Of a DNA stretch of 48,259 bases, positions 16,041 through 24,521 are shown one piece after another (position 1 is the stretch's first letter; each line of letters opens with the position of its first letter). The stretch lies in contig CAKZRP010000028.1 in the NCBI GenBank assembly GCA_937146765.1, forward strand, positions 1-48,259, in the 5' to 3' direction. Below the pieces are notes generated by a model, which did not search any database, had not been told where the DNA came from, and was given only the letters and a program-made list of their open reading frames with translations. The position numbers were made by a program, and so were the translations under genes. The stretch comes from an uncultured Paracoccaceae bacterium (lineage in GTDB: Bacteria > Pseudomonadota > Alphaproteobacteria > Rhodobacterales > Rhodobacteraceae).

Positions 16041-17093
16041 TCAGGCCATGCCGCGCAGGGTCTGGAATTCGTGCAGCATCGCACCGACCTTGCCGCAATA
16101 GGTCGGATCCTTGGCGGAATATTCATCGACCACCTCGAGCGAATGGCGGCGCAGCTGGGCGATGGCATCTTCATCCAGCCAGCAAAGCTCCCCGCCGACC
16201 TCCTCGACGAATTGCTTCATGTAGTGCAGGTCGCGATTGAGGAAGTGGGCGCTGGCATCGGCAGAGGTCGCGCGCACGATCTCGTTGAAGATCGCCTGAA
16301 CGTCGCTGCCGATTGCGTTCCACTTGTCCAGGCCGACGATGACCTCGCCGTTCATATGGCCAAGGAGATCCGGGCGGATGATGTATTTGTTCACCTCCTG
16401 CAGGTTCATCCCCCAGCCCGTCGCGGTGGAGCCCCAGTGGGCACCGTCCACCACCCCGGTTTGCAGACCCTGATACAGCTCGCCGCCGGGGATCGAGACC
16501 GGTGTCGCCCCCATCTTGGAAAACACCGCAGCGGCGGGACCGGTGGAGCGCACTTTCCAGCCGGCAAAGTCACTCGCGCTGCGCAGGGCGCGGTTGGAGT
16601 AGAGCGTGAGACCAGAGTAGGAGACTGGCCCGGCCTGATAGACGCCCTGTTCGGCATAGGCCGCGCGGATCACGTCGAGCGCGCCCATCTCATACATGAA
16701 GGCGGCCATTTCCTCGTGCTTGTCCCAGGTGCCGATAAAGCCATTGAGGTGTCCAGCCACGGGCAGGCGGCCGATCCAATAGGCCGGGTAGATGAAGGCG
16801 CTTTCCAACAAGCCGCGGCGCACGGCATCCAGAACCTCGCCCGTGCGCACCAGCCCGTCGTTCTGGACCGGTTTCAGGGTCAACGCGCCCCCGGTCGCCT
16901 CGGTCACCCGGTTGCAGAATTTGACGAAGACGTCTTCGTAATACCAGTTGCCGGTCGGCCAATGGGTCTGCATCTGCCAGGTGACAGTGCCGCTGGCAAT
17001 GGCGGGCGGCGCGGCAAGGGTGCCGCCTGCGATGGCTGCGGCGGAAGCGCTGAGAAACCCGCGACGCGAAGTCTTTGAAGTCTTGTTGGTCAT
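16041..17093 (-). CDS. TRAP transporter solute-binding protein (DctP family)
   Basis: The 350-residue periplasmic receptor of a tripartite ATP-independent transporter begins TSRRGFLSASAAAIAGG with a twin-arginine (SRRGFL) signal ending near residue 33. The DctP fold follows: MQTHWPTGNWYYEDVFVKFC, LKPVQNDGLVRTGEVLDAVR, VRSTGPAAAVFSKMGATPVS, IPGGELYQGLQTGVVDGAHW. The arginine in KVRSTG aligns with the conserved carboxylate-binding arginine of this family. It is the last gene of the leftward operon that starts with the SDR. The substrate is therefore probably an organic acid handled by the upstream CoA ligase. Confidence 0.93.
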   Translation of the reverse strand: MTNKTSKTSRRGFLSASAAAIAGGTLAAPPAIASGTVTWQMQTHWPTGNWYYEDVFVKFCNRVTEATGGALTLKPVQNDGLVRTGEVLDAVRRGLLESAFIYPAYWIGRLPVAGHLNGFIGTWDKHEEMAAFMYEMGALDVIRAAYAEQGVYQAGPVSYSGLTLYSNRALRSASDFAGWKVRSTGPAAAVFSKMGATPVSIPGGELYQGLQTGVVDGAHWGSTATGWGMNLQEVNKYIIRPDLLGHMNGEVIVGLDKWNAIGSDVQAIFNEIVRATSADASAHFLNRDLHYMKQFVEEVGGELCWLDEDAIAQLRRHSLEVVDEYSAKDPTYCGKVGAMLHEFQTLRGMA

Positions 17094-17129
17094 TGTAGTC
17101 TCCTCCTGTTGAACGGCTTGGGGGGCAGA

Positions 17130-18428
17130 TCAGCCAGCGCCGGTCAGGCTGGTGATCAGTTGCGGAAAGACGAAGAGCAGCGCGCCGGTTCCCAGCATCA
17201 GCAAGAGGAAGGGAAAGACCGAGGCGTAGATGCGGGTGATCGGGGTCTCTGGCGACAGGGTCTTCAGGTAGAAGAGGTTGTAGCCGAAGGGCGGAGAGAT
17301 ATAGCCGATGCAGAGGTTGAGCTGGAACAGGATGCAGAACCAGATCGGATCGAACCCCAGCTGCACCACCACTGGAAAGAAAATCGGCAATACCAGGAGA
17401 ATGATCCCCACGGGATCAAGGAACATGCCAAGGATCAGCGTCACAGCCTGCATCAGCAGGATGGTGACCCAGGGGGCGGTGTGCAGGCTGCTCAGGAGCT
17501 CTTGCAGGAAGGCTGCGCCGCCCCCGCTGCCATAGATCGCGGTAAAGGCGGTGGCGCCGAAGACGATCCAGATCACCATGCCGGTGACCGAGGCGGTGGT
17601 ATAGCTGACATCCTTGACATAGGCCCAGGTGATCTCGCCCCGGACCGCGACCGACAGAGTAACGGCGGCGGCGCCTATGGCGGCGGCCTCGGTCGGGGTG
17701 GCGATCCCGGCAAAGATCGAAACCAGAACCGACAGGATGATCAGCACTGGCAGCACGACCGACCGCAGAGAGGCGAGTTTGTCGCGCATCGGCGCTGTCT
17801 CCGCATTCACGGGGGCTAGTTCGGGACGCAGAAGGCTGCGGACCGTGACATAGAGCAGGAAGGCCGAGAGCACGATCAGCCCAGCCACCATGCCGCCCAG
17901 GAACAGGCGGCCAACGGATTGTCCGGTTTGCATCCCGATCAGGATCAGGGTGATCGAGGGCGGAATCAGGATGCCGAGGGTGCCCGAGGCGCCGATGGTG
18001 CCAAGGACGAAATTGCGATCATAGCCGCGCTGATCCATCGCCGGGATCCCAACCATGCCGGTGGTGATGGTGGAGGCGGCGCAGCTTCCGGTCATCGCCG
18101 AGAGCGTTGCGGCAAAGCCGGAGGTGCCCAGCAGCAAGCCGCCTGGCATCCGCCCGGACCAGAGATAGAAGGCATGATAGAGATCGCTTGCGATCCGGGA
18201 TTTCGCCAGCGCCACCCCGATGAAGGTGAACAGCGGGATCGAGGACAGCAGGATCGACCACATGCCGCCGAAGGCTGCCGAGACGATGGAATACATGCCG
18301 TTCGAGCCATAGATGGCCCAGGCAAAGACCACTGCCGTGCCCCCCATGGCAAAGGAGAGCGAGACGCCACAGAGAATGGCGATCAGCACCATGCTGAACA
18401 TGCCGTAAGTGAGTATTTCGGGGGTCAT
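17130..18428 (-). CDS. TRAP transporter large permease (DctM family)
   Basis: The 432-residue membrane subunit, with about 12 hydrophobic segments, forms the Na+-driven translocation path. DctM landmarks include PLFTFIGVALAKSRIASDLY, MPGGLLLGTSGFAATLSAMT GSCAAST, GYDRNFVLGTIGASGTLGIL IPPS, LILGMFLDPVGIILLVLPIF FP and LQLNLCIGYISPPFGYNLFY LK. It starts 1 nt after the DctQ stop, so translation is likely coupled. The length is normal. Confidence 0.93.
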   Translation of the reverse strand: MTPEILTYGMFSMVLIAILCGVSLSFAMGGTAVVFAWAIYGSNGMYSIVSAAFGGMWSILLSSIPLFTFIGVALAKSRIASDLYHAFYLWSGRMPGGLLLGTSGFAATLSAMTGSCAASTITTGMVGIPAMDQRGYDRNFVLGTIGASGTLGILIPPSITLILIGMQTGQSVGRLFLGGMVAGLIVLSAFLLYVTVRSLLRPELAPVNAETAPMRDKLASLRSVVLPVLIILSVLVSIFAGIATPTEAAAIGAAAVTLSVAVRGEITWAYVKDVSYTTASVTGMVIWIVFGATAFTAIYGSGGGAAFLQELLSSLHTAPWVTILLMQAVTLILGMFLDPVGIILLVLPIFFPVVVQLGFDPIWFCILFQLNLCIGYISPPFGYNLFYLKTLSPETPITRIYASVFPFLLLMLGTGALLFVFPQLITSLTGAG

Positions 18429-18429
18429 G

Positions 18430-18960
18430 TCAGCTCCGGTGCTCTGCGGGTGTGGCGTCGGGGGAGAAAAGGGCGTGAAGGGCGCGCAGGGCTTCGATCA
18501 GCCCTTGCAGGGTGATCAGCGCCGCGCCGAGGAACAGCGCCAGTTTGGGCGGCCACATGGGGTGGCCCAGCACGCTGTCGTCCAGCTCGCCATAGCTCCA
18601 GGCATCAACGAAGAACCGCCAACCCTCCGTCGTCAGAACCGCCCCCCAGAGAATGAGGAAGGCGCAATTCAGCAGATCGAGCAGCGCACGACGGCGCGGA
18701 GCTGTGGGAGCGAGCAGGATATCGACCCGCACGTGATCGCTGCGCACCATGGTATAGGCGCCAATCAGCACGAAATAGGACCCGAAGATCCGTTGCGTAT
18801 AGCCATGCGCCCAGATGGTCGGCTGGCCAAAGAGATAGCGGGCCGCCACCTCAAAACACAGGACGGCAATGCCCGCCCAGATCAGGAAGCTGACCGCCTT
18901 GCCGATACTCTCGTTCAGCCTGTCGATCAGGGCGAGGGGGCTTTGGGCAGGGGCGCTCAT
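18430..18960 (-). CDS. TRAP transporter small permease (DctQ family)
   Basis: The 176-residue four-helix membrane protein partners DctM. It has ESIGKAVSFLIWAGIAVLCF EVAARYLFGQPTIWAHGYTQ, with the R-Y-x-F-x-x-P-x-x-W-x pattern of DctQ, followed by YFVLIGAYTMVRSDHVRVDI. The rest is hydrophobic helices and a charged tail. The start overlaps the end of the kinase gene by 4 bp, linking transporter and enzymes in one message. Confidence 0.9.
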   Translation of the reverse strand: MSAPAQSPLALIDRLNESIGKAVSFLIWAGIAVLCFEVAARYLFGQPTIWAHGYTQRIFGSYFVLIGAYTMVRSDHVRVDILLAPTAPRRRALLDLLNCAFLILWGAVLTTEGWRFFVDAWSYGELDDSVLGHPMWPPKLALFLGAALITLQGLIEALRALHALFSPDATPAEHRS

Positions 18961-19982
18961 GCGACGCCTCCAACCCGGTCATGGATGACATCGAGGGCGC
19001 GCCGGGCGAACCGCTCGGCCAGCGGGGCGAGGCGCGCGGCCTCTTCGGAGGCTGCATTGCCGCTGCGGGCGCGATCGGCGATGCCGACAAAGATCGCGGC
19101 AAAGCGGAACAGGGCAAAGGCCTGATGAAAGGGGGTCAGGGCCATATCCGTGATCGCCTGCGCCTGATACGCGGCCACAAAGTCCTCCGGGGTGGGGATG
19201 CCGCGCGCCTGCCAGTCGGTGCCGAGTAGACCGCCGTATTCCTCCGGCGCGGTGGTCCAGGGCATTACGCAAAAGCCAAGGTCCGCCATCGGGTGCCCCA
19301 GGGTGGAGAGCTCCCAGTCCAGCACTCCAACGACCCGGGGTTCGGTCGGGTGGAACATCATGTTCCCGATGCGGAAATCGCCATGACTGATGGCGGTGCT
19401 GCCATCGTCCGGCGGGCAATGGGCGGTGACCCAAGCGGTCAGATCCTCCAGTTCCGGAATGGCGGGGCTGGTGGACTCGCGACATTGGCGCGACCAGCGG
19501 GCGATCTGCCGGTTGAAGTAATTGCCGGGGCGGCCAAAATCATCGAGCCCTACCGCTTCGGGGCGCACGGCATGGAGACGCGCCATGGTGCGGGCAGTGT
19601 CCAGGTACATCTCGCGCCGGTCTTGCGGGGAAACACCATCAAGCGCGCAGTCGGAAAACACCCGGCCCTCCAGCCAGTCCATCACGTAAAAGGGCCGACC
19701 CAGAATGCCCGCGTCTTCCTCCAGCCAGCGCACCACTGGCACTGGCACATCGCTATCGCGCAGTGCCGCCATCACGCGAAACTCGCGCTCGATGGCATGG
19801 GCACCGGGCAGCAGCGGGCCGGAGGGCTTGATCCGCAGCACAAAACGCGCCGCGCCATAGTCCAGCCGATAGGTCGGGTTCGATTGACCACCGGAGATTT
19901 GTTGGACGCTGAGATCGGCGCGCCCTCCCAATCGCTCCGCGAGCCAGGCCGCAAGCGCCTTCTGATCGAGGCTAGTGTCCAT
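18957..19982 (-). CDS. APH-fold phosphotransferase, LvaA / ACAD10-11 kinase-like
   Basis: The 341-residue protein has the aminoglycoside-phosphotransferase/choline-kinase fold. It has a Gly-rich N-lobe (GGQSNPTYRL, then FVLRIKP with the ATP lysine at 52), the catalytic loop SHGDFRIGNMMFH (Asp202, Asn207) and the metal-binding LDWELSTLG (Asp222). Proteins of this subgroup usually sit beside acyl-CoA dehydrogenases. Known relatives are the kinase domains of animal ACAD10/ACAD11 and bacterial LvaA, which phosphorylate 4-hydroxyacyl-CoA. The neighbouring ligase, SDR and dehydrogenase make that role, not antibiotic resistance, the best inference. No LvaB-like small partner is seen. The start overlaps the ligase gene by 11 bp. 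Confidence 0.85.
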   Translation of the reverse strand: MDTSLDQKALAAWLAERLGGRADLSVQQISGGQSNPTYRLDYGAARFVLRIKPSGPLLPGAHAIEREFRVMAALRDSDVPVPVVRWLEEDAGILGRPFYVMDWLEGRVFSDCALDGVSPQDRREMYLDTARTMARLHAVRPEAVGLDDFGRPGNYFNRQIARWSRQCRESTSPAIPELEDLTAWVTAHCPPDDGSTAISHGDFRIGNMMFHPTEPRVVGVLDWELSTLGHPMADLGFCVMPWTTAPEEYGGLLGTDWQARGIPTPEDFVAAYQAQAITDMALTPFHQAFALFRFAAIFVGIADRARSGNAASEEAARLAPLAERFARRALDVIHDRVGGVA

Positions 19983-21549
19983 CGCTCATCTCCCGCGCGA
20001 TCTCGCGCAATGCAAATTTCTGAACTTTTCCGGTGGCGGTTTTGGGCAGAGGCCCGAGGATGAACCGGCGCGGCCGTTTGAAGCCCGCAAGATGCGCCCG
20101 GCAAAAGGTGTCGAGGGTTTCGGGGCAGGGGGCGCAGCCCGCTCTCGGTTCGACAAAGGCCCAGGCGGTCTCCCCCCATTTCGGATGGGGTGCGGCGACG
20201 ACCGCCGCGAGCAGGATCTCCGGGTGCTGGTGCAGGACGGATTCCACCTCGAGGCTGGAAAAATTCTCGCCGCCCGAGATGATGATGTCCTTGGCGCGGT
20301 CCTGGATCTCGAGTGCGCCGCCCGGATGCCAGACGGCCAGGTCTCCGGTGCGGAAGTGCCCAAGCCCCAATGCGATCTCGGTGGCCTTGGGATCGAGGTA
20401 GTAACCGGCCATCACCGTATTCCCGCTCAGCGCGATCTCGCCCACGGTCCGCCCATCCTGCGGCACCGGCTGTCCTGAAGCGTCCACCACCTGCACGCTG
20501 CCGGTGGTCAGGTGCCGCACGCCCTGCCGCGCCATGTGGCGGGCGCGGTCCGACAAGGGGGTGCCGGCAGCAAAGCGCGGCGCGTTCACCGTGGCCGGTC
20601 CATAGCTCTCGGTCAGGCCATAGAGATGCAGGATGTCAAACCCCAGGTCCGCCATCCGCGACAGGAGCGCGGGGGTCGGAGCCGCGCCCCCGGTGCCAAC
20701 CGTGACCGGGCAGGGGGCGGGGGACTGCATCTCCTCCAGGAGCATGTAGAGCACCACGGGCGCGCAGCACATATGGCTGACTGCGTGGCGAGAGATGAGG
20801 GCGATCATCTCCCGCGGCTCGACCCGGTCGAGGCAGACATGCAACCCGCCCGCCGCGGTGACGGCCCAGGTGTGGGTCCAGCCATTGCAATGGAACATCG
20901 GCAGCGTCCAGAGATAGCGGGTGTCCGGGGTGAACCCAAGCGCCGCTACATTGCCAAGCGCGTTCAAATAGGCGCCGCGATGGGTGTAGATCACCCCTTT
21001 GGGCCGCCCGGTGGTGCCGGAGGTGTAATTGAGGGCAATCGCATCGGTTTCTGCTGTCGGGGCCTCCTGGAGCGCCGCCTCCGGCAGTTGCGCATCAAAG
21101 AGGTCGAGCCCATCGCCGGCGCCGGGCGCAGAGCAGAGCTTGATCACCGGCACCGGCAGGTCCTTCTGCGCCGCCAGGGTCTGCGCCTCGCCGATTAGCA
21201 GGCGGCAGCCGGAATGGGTGGTGATATAGGCCACTTCTTCCGGGGCGAGGCGGGTATTGACGGTGTTCAGTACCGCTCCCAGTCCGGGCACAGCAAAATG
21301 GGCGGCCAGCAGTTCGGGCCGGTTCGGCAGCATCACCGAGACCACATCGCCGTGCTCAACACCCTGCGCCCGCAGCCAATGGGCCATGCGACGCACAAGG
21401 CTGGCAAAATCGCGATAGGTCCACAAGTGGTCGCGCCAGGCCACCGCGGGCCGATCTGCGTGGACCTCCTCTGCTCGGCGCAGAAAACCAAGCGGGGTCA
21501 GCGCATGATGATTGGTGGCGCAAAGCGCCAGACTGTTCGTGTCGAACAT
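19972..21549 (-). CDS. AMP-forming acyl-CoA ligase
   Basis: The 525-residue ANL-superfamily enzyme activates a carboxylic acid to its CoA thioester through an acyl-AMP. Core motifs are LNYTSGTTGRPKGVIYTH (P-loop), LPMFHCNGWTH, LHLYGLTESYGPATVN, HFRTGDLAVWHPGG, DRAKDIIISGGENFSSLEVE (hinge) and LPKTATGKVQKFALR with the catalytic lysine. ATG 21549 (MFDTNSLALCAT) has GGGAGGA at good spacing; the open frame further upstream overlaps the dehydrogenase gene and has no ligase homology. This DitJ/FadK-like, medium-chain type fits activation of the acid imported by the TRAP system. Confidence 0.93.
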   Translation of the reverse strand: MFDTNSLALCATNHHALTPLGFLRRAEEVHADRPAVAWRDHLWTYRDFASLVRRMAHWLRAQGVEHGDVVSVMLPNRPELLAAHFAVPGLGAVLNTVNTRLAPEEVAYITTHSGCRLLIGEAQTLAAQKDLPVPVIKLCSAPGAGDGLDLFDAQLPEAALQEAPTAETDAIALNYTSGTTGRPKGVIYTHRGAYLNALGNVAALGFTPDTRYLWTLPMFHCNGWTHTWAVTAAGGLHVCLDRVEPREMIALISRHAVSHMCCAPVVLYMLLEEMQSPAPCPVTVGTGGAAPTPALLSRMADLGFDILHLYGLTESYGPATVNAPRFAAGTPLSDRARHMARQGVRHLTTGSVQVVDASGQPVPQDGRTVGEIALSGNTVMAGYYLDPKATEIALGLGHFRTGDLAVWHPGGALEIQDRAKDIIISGGENFSSLEVESVLHQHPEILLAAVVAAPHPKWGETAWAFVEPRAGCAPCPETLDTFCRAHLAGFKRPRRFILGPLPKTATGKVQKFALREIAREMSDGH

Positions 21550-21602
21550 GTTTTCCTCCCTGACCGGCCCCTCCTCGGGCGCGGTCGTTACATCTCTGGT
21601 CG

Positions 21603-22811
21603 TCAGGCGGTGGCCGTGGGCCAGGACCAGAAACTTTGCGGATCGCTGGATTGCAGCCGGTTCAGCACCATCTGATGCACCTCGTCGGCGCCATCGACGA
21701 GCCGCGCCTGCCGAGCGTAGCGGTAGATCCATTCCAGCACAGTATCGGCGGAGTAGCCGCGCGCCCCGTTGATCTGGATCGCCACGTCGGCGGCCTTGTG
21801 CAGCAGGTTGGCCACGTGGATCTTGGCCATCGAGACCTCCTTGCGGGCAAAATCGCCCTGATCCAGCGCCCAGGCGGCCTTCATCACCAATAGCCGCCCC
21901 ACCTCGATCCCCATGGCGAGATCGCCGAGCTTGATCTGGGTGCTCTCGCGGTCGGCCAGACGGAGGCCGAAGCCTTCGCGCTGATTTGCGTAGTCGCGGG
22001 CGATCTCGGTGCAGCGCTTGGCAAGTCCAAGCCAGCGCATGCAATGGGTGAGCCTTGCGGGCCCAAGGCGCATCTGAGTGACCTTGAGGCCCATCCCCTC
22101 GCCAAGAAGCACCCGGTCGGCGGAGAGCTCCAGCCCGTCATAGGTGACCTCGCAATGGCCTCCGTGCTCCTCCGGCCCCATGATCGGGATTCGGCGTCCG
22201 ACCTCCCAGCCGGGATCGGTCCGGTCGTGCAAGAAGGCGGTGAGGCCCCGGCGCGGATCGTCCGATGTGCGAGCGATGGTGATGAAATGTGTGGCATCCG
22301 CCGCCCCGGTGATGAACCATTTCTGGCCGGTCAGCACATAGCGGTCACCGCGTTTCTCGGCGCGGGTCATCATCATGCCCGGATCAGAGCCCGCGCCCGG
22401 ATGCGGTTCGGTCATCGCGAATGAGGAACTGACCCGCCCCTCGGCGATGGGACGCAGCCAGCGCTCCTTCTGCGCCTCGGTGCCCGCCTGTTCCAGCACC
22501 ATCATGTTGCCATCGTCCGGCGCGGCGGAGTTGAACACCACCGGCCCGAAGATCGAGCGGTTCATCTCCTCATAGCAGGCGGCCATGCCAACCTTGCCCA
22601 GGGCTTGCCCACCGTAGTCACGCCCGAGTTGGAGGCACCAGAGCCCCTCTGCGCGGGCCTTGGCGCGCAAAGGTTCGAGCGCCGAGCGCCCGATATTGCC
22701 ATGGGCATCCCAATGGCTGCGATCTGCCTCGATGGGCAGAATTTCGCGGTCGACAAACACGGCGATGCGGGCGCGAAAGTCCTCGATGCGGGGGGAGATG
22801 GTAAAATCCAT
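21603..22811 (-). CDS. Acyl-CoA dehydrogenase, ACAD10/11-LvaC-like
   Basis: The 402-residue flavoprotein has an N-terminal helical domain (FTISPRIEDFRARIAVFVDR), the FAD/substrate segment SSFAMTEPHPGAGSDPGMMM, WFITGAADATHFITIARTSD and the C-terminal helical domain (INGARGYSADTVLEWIYRYA). Where classical short/medium-chain enzymes carry the base in a (Y/F)EGT-type motif, this protein has LVDGADEVH, with Asp373 at the base position. That pattern is shared, as I recall, with the ACAD10/11 group, whose members act on 4-phosphorylated acyl-CoAs. Adjacent APH kinase, ligase and SDR support that reading. A plain desaturase remains possible. Confidence 0.88.
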   Translation of the reverse strand: MDFTISPRIEDFRARIAVFVDREILPIEADRSHWDAHGNIGRSALEPLRAKARAEGLWCLQLGRDYGGQALGKVGMAACYEEMNRSIFGPVVFNSAAPDDGNMMVLEQAGTEAQKERWLRPIAEGRVSSSFAMTEPHPGAGSDPGMMMTRAEKRGDRYVLTGQKWFITGAADATHFITIARTSDDPRRGLTAFLHDRTDPGWEVGRRIPIMGPEEHGGHCEVTYDGLELSADRVLLGEGMGLKVTQMRLGPARLTHCMRWLGLAKRCTEIARDYANQREGFGLRLADRESTQIKLGDLAMGIEVGRLLVMKAAWALDQGDFARKEVSMAKIHVANLLHKAADVAIQINGARGYSADTVLEWIYRYARQARLVDGADEVHQMVLNRLQSSDPQSFWSWPTATA

Positions 22812-22823
22812 GCGGTCAGTGCC

Positions 22824-23603
22824 TTAGAGAGAGGAAACCAGATGGCCGCCGTCGACCACCAGATCCGCGCCGGTCATGGCGCGCCCAAGGTCGGAGAGCA
22901 GCAGGAGCAGGGGACCGTCGAGATCCTCGGGGCGGCCGAGACGCCGCATCGGCACCCGGCGGATCAGGGCCTGCCCGGCGTCAGAGGCAAAGAAATCCTG
23001 ATTGAGGTCGGTCTCGATATAGCCGGGGCTGAGCGCGTTGACGCGAATGCCATGGCGCGCCCATTCCAAGGCCAGGGCGCGGGTCATTTGCAAGACGGCC
23101 CCCTTGGAGGCGGCATAGGCTGCGACCTGGCCGGCCACGCGGCTGCCGAGGATCGAGGCGACATTGACGATGGCGCCGCCGCTGGCCCGGTGGCGCATAT
23201 TGGCAGCCGCAGCCTGTGCGACGGTGAAGACGCCCTTGATATTGGTGTCGATCACCGCATCCAGCGTCTCGGATGTCAGCTCCAGCGCCGGGCAGGAATG
23301 CGAGACACCTGCGTTGTTCACCACCAGATCCGGCGCAATCTCTGCCATCGCGGCGCGGACCTCTGCGGGGGCTGTCACGTCGAGCGCCATGGGTCTTGCG
23401 GCCAGGCCGCGCGCTTGAAGCCCGGTGCAGAGCGTTTCCACCCGCTCCAGCCGCCGCGCGGTGGCGACCACCTGGGCGCCCTGTTCGGCCAGCAGGGTCG
23501 CGAAATGGGCGCCAAGCCCGGATGAGGCCCCGGTGACCAATGCGATGCTGCCGGCAATGCCGGGCCAGATGGGGCGGTGCTGGGTGTCTTGGGGGTGGGG
23601 CAA
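22824..23603 (-). CDS. Short-chain dehydrogenase/reductase (SDR), first gene of the TRAP/acyl-CoA operon
   Basis: The 259-residue classical SDR has TGASSGLG (cofactor loop), VVNNAGVSHS, and the catalytic Ser150, Tyr163 and Lys167 (INVAS region, then AAYAASKGAV), ending VDGGHLVSSL. RR in ATARRLER after the second strand suggests NADP(H). The start is read as TTG at 23603, because a strong AGGAGG lies 9 nt upstream and the protein then begins just before the fold. An upstream in-frame ATG would place the start inside the promoter and operator region. In the Lva scheme the SDR interconverts 4-oxo- and 4-hydroxyacyl-CoA. That is inferred from company only. Confidence 0.88.
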   Translation of the reverse strand: MPHPQDTQHRPIWPGIAGSIALVTGASSGLGAHFATLLAEQGAQVVATARRLERVETLCTGLQARGLAARPMALDVTAPAEVRAAMAEIAPDLVVNNAGVSHSCPALELTSETLDAVIDTNIKGVFTVAQAAAANMRHRASGGAIVNVASILGSRVAGQVAAYAASKGAVLQMTRALALEWARHGIRVNALSPGYIETDLNQDFFASDAGQALIRRVPMRRLGRPEDLDGPLLLLLSDLGRAMTGADLVVDGGHLVSSL

Positions 23604-23620
23604 GCGGTCTGTCCTCCTGT

Positions 23621-23634
23621 CGAACGCTCGCTCG
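23621..23634. promoter_or_regulatory. TetR-type operator, proximal copy
   Basis: CGAACGCTCGCTCG overlaps the likely transcription start region of the leftward SDR operon, 17 bp from its start codon. It is a variant (12 of 14 bases) of the site at 23665-23678. GAACG/CGTTC-type dyads are usual for TetR regulators of acyl-CoA metabolism. Confidence 0.6.
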
Positions 23635-23657
23635 TTTTTTCTCGAATCAAACCCTCT

Positions 23658-23678
23658 TGTCAAGCGAGCGTTCGCTCG
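23658..23678. promoter_or_regulatory. TetR-type operator, distal copy, with leftward -35 element
   Basis: CGAGCG-TT-CGCTCG (23665-23678) is a perfect 6-bp inverted repeat. Next to it, TTGACA on the minus strand (23663-23658) is a consensus -35 for the SDR operon; the -10 region 17 bp on is a poor A-run. On the plus strand a TTGTCA (23657-23662) and TAACTG (23680-23685) flank the dyad, so the same site could also cover the regulator's own promoter. Confidence 0.6.
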
Positions 23679-23770
23679 ATAACTGAAAAGGGACAGTCGG
23701 GATGCATCGCGCTATTGTGGCCGGATCTGCGGTCGGACGGGCGGGCATGTGATCCCGGAATGGAGGAAAA

Positions 23771-24490
23771 GTGCAGGAATTGAAGAGACTTAAGCGTGAG
23801 GATCTGTGCCGCTCCATGTTGGAGCGCCATGCGGATGTTATTTCGGTTCAAAAACCGGATGTCGCGCTTAAAAAACTGAAGGTTATCATTTCTGCTGCGC
23901 TGAAGCTGTCGAACCGAAAGGGGTTTCAGGCGATGTCGCTGCGGGATCTCTCGAAGGAATCGGGGGTCTCGATGGGCGGGCTTTACGCCTACTTCGACAG
24001 CAAGACGACTCTCCTCAACATGATTCTGACCGAGGTGACCGATGCGGTGGAAACCGTGCTCGGCAACCCGCCCGAAGAGGTCACCCGCGATCCGATCACG
24101 CATCTGAACTGGTTAATCGAGACGCATATCCGCCTGACCGAAGAGATGCAGTCCTGGTTCAGCTTTGCCTTCATGGAAGCCAAGAACTTCCCGGCCAAGG
24201 AACGTGATATCGCGATCGACAGCGAGGAGCTGACGGAATCCTACTTCTCTGCGGTGGTGGAGCGCGCCCGCGCCGAAGGGCGGTTCCGGGCCCATGTCAC
24301 CCCGCTGTTGCCGACGATGATCAAGCCGCTGCTGCAGGACTGGTACGTGAAGCGTGCCAAGTACAAGCGGCGCGGGGTCAGCGTCGAGGACTATATCCGC
24401 TCCGTGCAGGAGATCGTTCTGGCGGCCTGTTTGCCCTTAGATCAGCTGGCGGCGCGCTCTGAGGGCGAGTCCGGTCCGGACAGCCCATGA
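23771..24490 (+). CDS. TetR-family transcriptional regulator
   Basis: The 239-residue regulator has an unusually long N-terminal arm (about 35 residues, basic and amphipathic: LKRLKREDLCRSMLERHADV). The TetR helix-turn-helix follows: IISAALKLSNRKGFQAMSLR, DLSKESGVSMGGLYAYFDSK TTLL. A helical ligand domain of the FadR/AcrR type makes up the rest. The start is a GTG with GGAGG only 4 nt before it; this spacing is short, so the exact start is uncertain. It is divergent from the SDR operon and upstream of the thiolase on its own strand. It probably represses both directions through the paired sites and is relieved by an acyl-CoA. Confidence 0.88.
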   Translation: MQELKRLKREDLCRSMLERHADVISVQKPDVALKKLKVIISAALKLSNRKGFQAMSLRDLSKESGVSMGGLYAYFDSKTTLLNMILTEVTDAVETVLGNPPEEVTRDPITHLNWLIETHIRLTEEMQSWFSFAFMEAKNFPAKERDIAIDSEELTESYFSAVVERARAEGRFRAHVTPLLPTMIKPLLQDWYVKRAKYKRRGVSVEDYIRSVQEIVLAACLPLDQLAARSEGESGPDSP

Positions 24491-24521
24491 CCTGAAGTCT
24501 TCCAACCAAAAGGGGTCCCCC

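Noticed and set aside
17109..17819. 236-codon plus-strand frame opposite the DctM gene
   Set aside because: Low-complexity Gln/Asp/Gly-rich shadow of the TRAP permease.
18957..19982. Aminoglycoside resistance gene
   Set aside because: The APH fold is present, but the neighbours (ligase, acyl-CoA dehydrogenase, SDR, TRAP) point to acyl-CoA metabolism.
21550..22044. N-terminal extension of the acyl-CoA ligase frame to 690 residues
   Set aside because: It overlaps the acyl-CoA dehydrogenase gene, shows no ligase similarity, and a good ribosome-binding site precedes ATG 21549.
23604..23663. ATG start for the SDR at 23663
   Set aside because: It would translate the promoter and operator region; AGGAGG at the right distance supports the TTG at 23603.
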